From: Amblyornis subalaris
Taxonomy: Eukaryota; Chordata; Aves; Passeriformes; Ptilonorhynchidae
Direction: 5' to 3'
DNA: 64,000 bases
NCBI GenBank assembly: GCA_018881555.1
Contig: JACAXG010000063.1
Location: 4,551,930-4,615,929, forward strand
Shown here: piece after piece, positions 52,801 to 61,012 of the stretch
Layout of the letters: every line of letters begins with the position of its first letter
Numbering within the stretch: position 1 is the stretch's first letter
Program-made: the position numbers and the translations under genes
Notes under the pieces: generated by a model
What the model saw: only the letters and a program-made list of their open reading frames with translations
Database searches by the model: none
What the model was told of the DNA's origin: nothing

Positions 52801-55800
52801 GCGCCTCCAGTTTTTAGGCAAGGGCTTTAAAGTCAGATTTGAACTAATACTTTTCATCTTTGTTGAAAGGGAAGAAATTAATATTTCTTAATGAGTTATT
52901 CCATGTGTTTGTGCTGATGTTGCCTAAAGGTAGTGGCTCTTAAGGAAATAATGCAATAATTTTAGTCATATTTGTGTCTCTACATTTTTTAATAAAACTG
53001 ATTTGTAGAAATTAGTGTCTTCTATATGGTAGACATGAATTAGTTTCAAANATTTTCTGCTCCCTATTATACAAAGTAGTAACATTCTCTAGCCTTTGAC
53101 CAACAATTGATGTTTTCTCACTATGACAGTGCTAGACATAAAATTTGGATCTGTTAACCAATGTAAGCTATTTCACTGCACATACCCACAAGTCAGAGGA
53201 GAAAGAAACCTATTTCTTGCTGCTGGATTGATGCGTGTTGCCTCATTTAAACAAAACAAAAATAATGAAGCAATGCTGGCATTGTAGAGATATTCCTGGG
53301 CTCTTTGACCAGGCACAGTGAAGTGGAAAACATGCTTTAATGAAGGAAGCTTGCAGCACTCTACTTCTACTCCTCCTTTTGTGTTTGTCACAGTCATCAT
53401 GTTATTTTGCTTTAAGAAAATAACAAAAACCACAACAAAACACCCAACGCCCCCCCCCAAAAAACTCAAACAAGGAAAGTTATTTTCTATAACTCTCAAT
53501 ACCAAAAANAAAAAAAATAAAAAAAATTATAAAAATGAGTCCAGGCGGACTGGCTCACTTTTAAAACCAGTTTTCTTAGGGGCTTGTCATTTATGTTGCT
53601 CTTGAAGATTTAAGGACGTTTAACTTCTCTGTTCAGGCCTTGTAAAAAGGACCTTGCAATTGAACTTTTGAGATGGTACATGACATCAGTTTGACTTTTC
53701 TGAAAAATACGACAAATCTAAGTTTCTAGGACTGTAGAAAAATCATTTCCTATTTCATGAGTTGTTCTTGCCACAAAATGGTCATAAAACAGGTTCACAA
53801 AAAAGATGTCCTATTACAAAACACCAAACTCACCTTATTGCTGTATGCTGTGTTTCGATTGCCATTTGATGATCAGAATGTGTCAGAGTGCACTTATGAG
53901 CATGAGAACTTCTACTGAGAGAAATGGGAAATGAAGAGCTTGTGTTCAGAGTCTGCATAGCAAACAGCAGGTCCTGTTTAATGAAAATCCCAATGAAAAC
54001 TCCGAAATTATGCCTACCTGTTTTTCCTGCAATCAAAAATGGCAACTAGAATTATTACTGCTCCTAGCAGCTTAGCAGTGTGCTCTGCAGCCTGGCACCA
54101 CTGAGTTCTGCAGATATCTCACAGAAATATTATCTGACTGATGAGTCATCCTCAGAACACAGCATTGTAATGAAATAATGCTTGGCATGTGATAGATAAA
54201 TCTACGTTAAAACTGGTGGAAATTGCTTGAGCTGGGGGAAGAATCACATTGAAACATCTTGTGGGTTTTGTTTTTTGCTTTTTTTCCCCAAGACTTTTAC
54301 AGCAAGAAGTAAAATAAATTAATATCGCCAGAAAATAAGCAGCAGANTAGATGCTTCTCTTTATACTTCCAGTGGCTCTTCACTTGAGATTAGAAACCAA
54401 AGCACAGGGTTGTGTCTTGTGTCACAGGTGAATGCTTAGTACTAAATGTATAACTTTTATCGCATCTTGTTTTTTCCCTTTGCTTACAGGTTGAGTTGTT
54501 TTCCTATCTTTTCCCATAATCCTCCATCCCTCCACCAAATTTTGGTTTTTAATTTCCACTGCAAGAAGTTAAAATGTTGGTATGGAATGCTTACCATGCA
54601 AATCTTGATTCTGTATCACCTTGTTCCTAAGAGACTTCAGTTGAGAAGTCCAGATTCAGGAGGAGGACCCGCCAAAAACTGACATCAATTCTCGGAGTTA
54701 AAAACTTTGTTTACGAAGCACTTGCAGCGGAACCTTTCTAACACCCTGGTGAAAGAAACAGAAGCTTGTTGAGGCAGGCCCCGTGGGGGAAAGTGCGAGG
54801 TTGTTGTAAATAATGTGAGCCCTGGGCAGAATTTCTGTCACTAAAACAACTGTGTTATTTCCAAGCTACAGAGAAACAGCGTCTGCTGTGATTTCCACAC
54901 TTTACGGAGGGTCTATATTGCACTTTTTAATCAACATCTAGGTAGAAATACTATCCAGGCTGTTTGGCTTTAGTGAATTGTCTTTATCAGGTTTTCTAGT
55001 TGGTTCAGTAGTCACCACTAACTAAAAGGCTGACAGCAGGATTCACCTTTGCCTTGTTTTCTTCGGTAGTAGATGGAACACTTTTGTCTCTGACCTGGGA
55101 ATTGGTTTCTATGATTCCTCTACAACTGCCTTTGGAGTGTGTTAGAGCTACCTTGCCAGCTGGAATCTCAGCCAGCTTGGACACCTGGCATTCACTAGAG
55201 ACTTGTCTAAACCATAAAGCAACAAATTGCATCCTATCACAATACCTACAACAAATTAGAAGATTTTTTAATGAGCAGAACATTAAATAAAGGAACTCAG
55301 TTAACTGATAGAGGCTTCCATTCTTTTATGGTTATAACATCTGCGCTGTTTTATTTCTGCTTGAGTTCTTCGCCTTTCTTGCCATTTGGGGCAAAAGGCT
55401 CTTGTGGTTAGCACAGTTTTACGGCTGAGGTTAACCTGAGCTTCTGCAGGGAATATGGCATTAAACACAACAGTGCTGGCCTACGTTTATTGCTGACGTG
55501 GTATCTAAGTCTCAACGTGATGTTTAGTGAAATTTGTGTTTAGCACAGTGCTGTTCATAGATGCCAGACTGCAGTTGCCTGAAGAGATATGTCAGCTACA
55601 CTATTCTAGTTGATGGCTGATGATTTCATCTCTTCTAGTCTGAATGGTTTTGGCAAGAAGCCAATGGAATGTAATCATATACAGGAAATTGTCTAACAAA
55701 ACCGAGGCCATAAAACTGGGTAGTTGAAAACATGCAACTAAGAAGTTCTAAGGAGAAAGAGATGTGGTACGATTTAAATGGATTTCACATTACTCTTAAA

Positions 55801-58354
55801 CCCCTATGAGCTTGTAACTTTTTTGAACCGTGCAGGTTGNCAAACACAAGCAAGAGCAGCCTTCAAAGTGTCTGGATGCCATGTCAGTGGCTGAAAAATA
55901 ATTCCTTAGATATCCTCCAAGATCTCACANTAAGTGAAGTGGCCAGGTTGCAGGCTTTCAAAACCTGCTATTTAATTTGTTAAAGCTGTAGCAACCTGAN
56001 GAACTGAAGCAATGTCTCTTTTGTGGACTATTAAAATAAAGTAAATTAGAGTTTTAAAAAAATTTTCTGAAACTCCTCTACCCCTTTCTGTTGCAGACTG
56101 GTGCTGTCTCATCTTCTGATTAGTGCTACACACCTAATACATAAATTAGGACTTCTGAATATCTTTTATTCAAGAAATTTCCACAGTAAAGTCATTCTGC
56201 AGTTGACTATTATTTAAGCATGTGGTGTTTAGTATTTCAACAACAGCAAGGATTCCAAAAGTTTCTCAAGCTCATACTTTGTGTTCCAGACCCCAGGACC
56301 CAGTCATGTTTTTAAGGAAGTTCTCTGCAGTGCAGAAGAGACTGTTCCAGCAATTATAAAGCAAATACCATACAGAACAGGAAGATAAACTGGAATATCT
56401 ACACAAGGAAATTCGGCTGCTTGTTTCTTTAGATGATTTTGAAGTATTGCTGACTGNTGGTAGCTTATTCTGTGAAGGAGCATGCTGTGAGCTGACCTTA
56501 GAGAGGTAAATAGAAATTCATTCCCTTTCCTGTCTTGAGCTGTATAAAAGTAGGTGATTTTATAAAAAAGAAATATTTTTCTTAGTGTGCAGGCTATTTA
56601 AGACCAACAAAGGAATAAATAATTTGATATTTTTCCAACATCCAGTATGAATCTGGCAATGAAAAAACCGGTAGCAATAATGACAGTGTGAGTCCTGTTT
56701 ATTTCTGAACTTGACTAGAAAAGACAATACAAGGAAGGGTGAAACCACTTGAGCACATTAAAAAAAAAAAAGTTCTCACTTGCAGTCCTCCTGTCAAAAA
56801 ACGCCTTGGGATTTTTGTAATCTTGTCATGTGATCATTAGAGTTAAAGCTGTGGGCTAGTGAACCGCTGGGTGCCTGTTACAAAACGCATTTTGTAGCTT
56901 TTATTTGGCCAGAAGAAGCTGTGGATTGTGTGTGTGTGTCTTGTGCTGATAAAAATTCCAGCTGTAAATTAAGCTGTAAGTAATGTTGCAACAGGAGCCT
57001 GGAACTGGCTGTGTGTGAAGCCAGCTTCTAGCCTGGAAATCTTCCAAATTATGTAACAGCGTTTTGTTACTACTTCTTGTGCCACCAACCCACACAGAGA
57101 CACAGTGAAACAATGTTCTTCCTTGCTTCAAACAGCTCACGTTCACCTCAGGCTGGCATCCAGTTTGCAGAGCTGTGGCGGTATTTTGAACTGCATGGTA
57201 AATTTTCCCTCAAAATCACGGTCCTGCTTATTTTCACTACAACTTTATATGCTACTGCCTTGAGAGGCCCAGTCCTTTTAATCTAAGTAAAATGTCAGTG
57301 AAACTAGTGCTCCAAATCTTCATGTTAAAAGTACCAAATTATTTTCCTTGGCTCCTTGCATTTTGACCAACTTAAAATTGTTTAGGCTCAAAGAGATATA
57401 GTGAATCTCTTGAAAAGTTAATGCAACTTTATACTTCGAGGTTGCTTTGATTTGTTAAATCCATTTGNTAGTGCATGATTGGATTTGATTGTCTTTGTAA
57501 TTGAGAATTTCTTCATTTCTGTGGACCATTCAAAGATTTTCTTAAGCCTTTAATGAGCAATTGATGCTTCATGCTTGATCTTCATACTAAAGAAGTGAAC
57601 TTTGTTGTGTTTCATCTCAACAAGATAGAACAACTCTCTAACCTCTGTTAACCCCCTGATGCCTCTCCGTGCCAGCCATGGAGGTCTTTGGATTGGTGGC
57701 TCCATGAAGGTGTGACAGAAGAAGTGTTTGCTGTCTGCAGGTTTGAATGAAANGCTAGTGCAAGTGCTCTTTAGCGTTTGATTGCTCCTGCTGAAGACCA
57801 CAGAGCATGTGCATCCCACGGCACCAAATGCAAGGAGTGGGATTGTTGCCCATTAGAAGAGGATGTGCCTGTGCCTCCAATGTATACTCTAGGGAATATT
57901 GTCCTTGAGGGAGGAAGAGTGGTAGAACTGCATAGGACATTTTTAGAAACCTTTGGGGTTGTTTTGGGAGTAAAAGCCTCTCTTTCAAAAGAAAGATTCT
58001 AAGTAGTNGTCTGAAGCTTATGCTTTGAAATCTTCTTTTCAGCACTTCTAAAATCAGGACTTCTGCCTGACTCAAGACATACCTGCACATTTCTGAATCC
58101 TGTACTGGCTGATCTCTACTTGCTGGTCCTGCACTCCTTGTGGAAAAAACTCTTGGCTCTTATCTGTTGCTTTCTCTGCAGGCTTCCTTTTTAATTCCTC
58201 TGAAACCTTCTGGAAGCACCTCTCTTGGTTTTGGAAAGAGGAAGAAAAGTCTTTTGGAAGTATCAATATGTTGCTCCCTTCCTGGTGCTTTGGAGCTCAC
58301 GTGCAAACCCCTGACTTCCTGTGTCCCCTCTCATAGGCAACAGGAAAAGAACAC
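46874..58354. other. AT-rich DNA without a supported gene
   Basis: About 11.5 kb. The longest frames are a 177-codon minus-strand frame (47394 down to 46861, whose 3' end runs into the adjacent CR1) and a 162-codon plus-strand frame at 47452-47940 that starts at TTG. Neither shows a domain or signal, and both fall within chance expectation. A (TG)n run lies at about 56927-56939, and A-rich low-complexity sequence with a C run at 53420-53530. No RNA genes were recognised. Confidence 0.5.
53425..53535. repeat. A-rich low-complexity stretch with a C run
   Basis: Alternating AAAAC-type sequence, a run of about 9 to 10 C near 53450, then AAAAANAAAAAAAATAAAAA near 53503-53527. Simple low-complexity DNA. 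Confidence 0.7.
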
Positions 58355-58377
58355 AGCAATGAATAGGAAGCTTGAAC

Positions 58378-58383
58378 TTTATT
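58378..58383 (-). terminator. AATAAA poly(A) signal
   Basis: TTTATT on the plus strand gives AATAAA on the minus strand, 252 nt past the stop codon of the two-exon gene. It is followed on the minus strand by a T/G-rich stretch (58345-58320) suitable as a downstream element. Cleavage would be expected near 58355-58365. Confidence 0.55.
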
Positions 58384-58531
58384 GAACTTGAATACTCTTA
58401 AAAACTAGAGGCTGAGAAGCCTGCTGGGAAACGTGTGCCAAAAAAAAAAAATCTATATTTTCAAACTTCAACAAGTTGTGGGGAAAAGAATACTATGAAG
58501 CCTATGTCTAAAAATGTGGGACTTAAGTGAT

Positions 58532-58590
58532 GCCTAGGGTGGCGAGTGTCCCAGTGNCTGGGCTCGGCACTGGTCGTGCATCCCCAGGTG
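58532..58590 (-). repeat. 108-bp-spaced direct repeat, 3' UTR copy
   Basis: This segment repeats the sequence at 58640-58698 at an exact offset of 108 nt. CCTAGG (58533 / 58641), TGTCCCAGTG (58547 / 58655) and GGTCGTGCAT (58572 / 58680) all line up without gaps. It lies in the predicted 3' UTR of the two-exon gene, and the other copy encodes that gene's last residues. Confidence 0.8.
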
Positions 58591-58634
58591 GAAAACATTG
58601 TTGAGAAGCCTAAGCCTCCTCAGGAGCGGCTTCG

Positions 58635-59548
58635 CTAGCACCTAGGCTTGGGAATGTCCCAGTGCCCGTCGTGGGCACNGGTCGTGCATTCCCTGCCAAG
58701 TGCTGCTAGCCTGGAGGCAGCCAAGGGCAAGCGGACTCTCCTCATCTTCCAAGTCCCCCTTTTCCTTGGACTTTTCTCTCTGGGCAAGGCTTTCTGTGCA
58801 GAGCNCTGTCCCAGGCACAGCTCCATCAGGTCACGGTTGTCCCTGAGCAGGCGGAGCAGCTCCTTGCAGCAGCCGTGGCCCTGGGAGCGCTTCTGTGCAG
58901 AGGCCGAGGAGCTCTGGCGCTTCTTCTGGAAGGCAAAGCAGAAGGCGGGGATGGTCATGAGCCCTCTCGGTCTGCCTTTGGCCTCTCTGGGAGACAGCCG
59001 GGCCCAGCTAGGCTGCCCTGCGCAGAGGCTGCAGGAAGAAGAGCTGCGGCTGGCTCTGCTGGAGGTCCCTGGGGCTCAGCCTGGGCCCCATTCCCGCCCC
59101 GGGGCTGAGCCCCACCTCTGCCTGGGGGCCTTGGGCAAAGGGCTGGCCAGGAGCTGGCAGGAGCCTCGGGGCCTGCCCAGCTTTTCTCCGCCGGGGGGGC
59201 TCTCAGGCCTGGCCCCACACCACCTTGGCCCCAGGCTTGGGGACTCCCGCCACCTGGCTTCATCGCCCCTGCCTGACCCCCCTGCCTCACCTCTCCCCGG
59301 CCTCTGCGCACCCTTTGGCCAAGCCGCCAGCCGAGGCAAATGCCAGCTAGCAGCATGCTCAGGGCTGAGCAGCTCCAAGATGGCAGCTCCCCGACATCCC
59401 AGTGAGTCGGCTCTGGGCCCAAGAGCTGCTCCTCCAGCTCCTCGGGAAGGACAGCGTCCCCCTCAAGATGGCTGCAGGGGTCGAACCTTCCAGCCAGGAG
59501 CAGCAGCAGGCCGAGCTGCAGGAGCCTGCAGAAGCCCTGGCCTGCCAT
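58635..59548 (-). CDS. Unrecognised two-exon single-pass membrane protein (182 aa)
   Basis: Predicted CDS: exon 1 59548-59291 (86 codons), GT-AG intron 59290-58926 (365 nt, phase 0), exon 2 58925-58635 (96 codons plus TAG). The ATG is the first in its frame and has a strong Kozak context (A at -3, G at +4). The donor reads GAG/GTGAGG and the acceptor has a pyrimidine-rich TTTGCCTTCCAG. Residues 1-20 (MAGQGFCRLLQLGLLLLLAG) look like a signal peptide. Residues 21-60 form a short acidic lumenal stretch. About 60-76 (SALSMLLAGICLGW core) is a probable membrane segment followed by basic RVRRGRG and KKRQ, which predicts a cytoplasmic C-terminus. The tail has a cysteine pair and leucine-rich stretch (GHGCCKELLRLLRDNRDLME), then a lysine/arginine-rich part ending HWDIPKPRC. 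An N falls in each of two exon 2 codons. The signal-lumen-membrane-tail layout recalls ITPRIP-type proteins, but no catalytic domain follows and I claim no homology. Alternative: decayed or non-coding GC-rich sequence. Confidence 0.5.
58640..58698 (-). repeat. 108-bp-spaced direct repeat, coding copy
   Basis: Coding copy of the pair with 58532-58590. It encodes about the last 20 residues of the predicted protein, including CTT and HWD. Read in the same register, the 3' UTR copy also gives CTT and HWD, so the duplication preserves frame (108 nt = 36 codons), but the intervening TAG ends translation. Confidence 0.8.
58926..59290 (-). other. Predicted intron of the two-exon gene
   Basis: 365 nt, GC-rich, GT-AG, phase 0. 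It is open in the exon 1 frame for over 100 codons because GC-rich DNA has few stops, so read-through would give a longer proline/glycine-rich protein ending near 58955. The intron model is preferred because donor and acceptor are both near consensus and restore a frame with ordinary composition. Confidence 0.45.
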
Positions 59549-59683
59549 CGTGCTGCTGCGGGACGAGCTGCCGCCTGTGCCCACGCTCTGCACGGCGCTC
59601 CCAGACGAGATCTGCCCGTGCTCTGGCCACGGTGACGGGGTGGGGACGGCTCCCGGCCAGCGCGTGGACACCAAAGGCTGCGA
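59549..59683 (-). promoter_or_regulatory. CpG-rich probable promoter / 5' UTR of the two-exon gene
   Basis: About 135 bp of CpG-rich sequence between the ATG and the CR1 3' end. It has many CpG (for example near 59580-59670) and no clear TATA box. TGACATCGCA at its distal edge, near the CR1 boundary, resembles a CREB/ATF-like site, but this is weak. Confidence 0.35.
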
Positions 59684-59985
59684 TGTCACAGAGGCATGCG
59701 ATCAGTTGGCTTCCAAGAGCCTTCCGACCTCCTAGAGTCCGGCCTGTGACCCAGCCCCACCATGCCCAGTCGACCAGGGCACTGGGTGCCACACCTGGCC
59801 TTTCCTTGAACACCTCCCACCGACCTGGGCAGCCCCTTCTAAAATCTAATCCCCCTGCGTGGGAAAAAATGTCTTCGTAATGTCCAAGCCAAACATCCCC
59901 TGGCACAGCTTAACACCCCTTTGTTTGCGTCTGCGCTCTCTTGTCCTTGCCCACCTCGCACAAGTCTGCCACTGAGTGCTCTCTA
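59684..59985 (-). mobile_element. CR1 LINE 3' end (minus strand) abutting the gene
   Basis: On the minus strand it reads 'GAGGTGGGCAAGGACAAGAG' (near 59970-59940), a decayed 'GACATTACGAAGACATTTTT', 'GAAGGGGCTGCCCAGG' (59840-59825), 'GGAGGTGTTCAAGGAAAG' and 'GTCACAGGCCGGACTC'. It ends with a decayed 'TCTTGGAAGCCAACTGAT' plus 'CTCTGTGACAT' terminus. These match the CR1 3' region block by block. Boundary confidence is better at the 3' end (about 59684) than at the 5' end, where an internal deletion is likely. Confidence 0.85.
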
Positions 59986-60879
59986 AGTTCCCTGGAGGCA
60001 GCAGAAGAGGCTGTGCCAATGAGTGCTGCTCAACTTTGAGGACATTCAAAGGGGCTGCTTTCCTTAGTCTTTGTGTGCTTCCATTAAAGAAGTAAGCAGC
60101 AGTTCAGGAAAGAACTGGTTCATGGAACAGACGGTTTCGACAAGAATAAAGGTCAAGAACTAGAAGGGTGGGAAAAGGATGGAGGCTGCAAAAAGAGGAG
60201 GTGATTTGTTCTGGAAGAGCTTTGTGGGAAGCAGAGCCTCGCCTTTGAAGATGGAGTTGGAGCAGCACATGCAAGGCACTTCTGGGCTGTGGCTGCTGTG
60301 GCAGCAGGGCAATCTCAAGGCCCTCTCAAGTCCTTGCGCCCTCAAAGCAGAGGAGCATGGCACTAAAAAGGGACAGAACTTGTCTCTGCAGGCTAAGATT
60401 GGATACATGCNTTGAGAAGAAGAGCAGAGAGAGAACGAGCAGGGCCAGGCAGCTGAGACAAGTCTGAGGAAATGTGTCAGAGAAGCGACACACCCTTAGA
60501 GAATGCACCAAAGTCTCTGCACCCTCTCAAGAGGGATCCTTTACGGAGGAGTTCAACCAACAGGCCCAGCTTTCAGAGATATTTGGATTTGTAGCACACT
60601 CTGTGTTGCCAAAGATCCAGGAATGGTGCTCATTAAAGTGTGGCCCTGCTTGAGTCTTCCTAGCATTGGCAGGGATGTGCCCCAGGGTTTGGTGCCATCA
60701 CCTGCTGGAGGAAGTCCCCCCAACACATGAGGGAGCTGGAGTGACACACAGAGCCCTGCAGGAAGGATGGAGTTGCCCCAGGCTGGGGCTGCAGGGCAGG
60801 CAGAGGGCCTCTGCCTGGAATTGAGGGAACTGGAGTTATCACCTGTGGGAGACATGCTGTGTTTGTGGCACTGAGCTAC
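59986..60879. other. Unclassified DNA between two CR1 fragments
   Basis: About 0.9 kb, moderately GC-rich, with short frames on both strands and no signature. The last 150 bp may be a decayed upstream part of the CR1 fragment that follows. Confidence 0.4.
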
Positions 60880-61012
60880 CAGGTGGAGGACCTGTGCCAG
60901 GAGGGGAGCAGGCTATGCAGCTTTGGGAAGCTGTATGAGGAGAGGCTGAGGTCTTTTCAGCTGGAGAAGGAGAGACTGAGCGGAGACCTCACTGCAGTTT
61001 TACATTTTTCTT
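60880..61012 (+). mobile_element. Rearranged CR1 fragment (plus strand)
   Basis: The first part (60880-60942: CAGGTGGAGGACCTGTGCCA, then AGGCTATGCAGC) resembles the coiled-coil part of CR1 ORF1, reading QVEDLCQEGSRLCS. It is joined directly to sequence near the CR1 3' end: GAGGAGAGGCTGAGGTC, CTGGAGAAGGAGAGACTGAG and CGGAGACCTCACTGCAGTTT (60981-61000). Most of the element is missing between the two parts. The second part is clear; the ORF1 assignment is less certain. Confidence 0.6.

Noticed and set aside
56756..56775. A-run as the tail of a processed pseudogene
   Set aside because: No AATAAA-bearing gene-like body precedes it and no recognisable protein similarity lies upstream.
58955..59689. 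244-codon uninterrupted minus-strand frame as the gene model
   Set aside because: It begins at GTG at the edge of the CR1 tail and becomes glycine/proline/alanine-rich low-complexity sequence exactly where GAG/GTGAGG occurs. Splicing to 58925 gives a more ordinary protein.
58648..59880. 410-codon plus-strand open frame
   Set aside because: It starts at TTG, lies opposite the better-supported minus-strand gene and runs into an antisense CR1. It is proline/serine/arginine-rich without a domain. GC-rich DNA has few stops, so the long frame is expected on the opposite strand.
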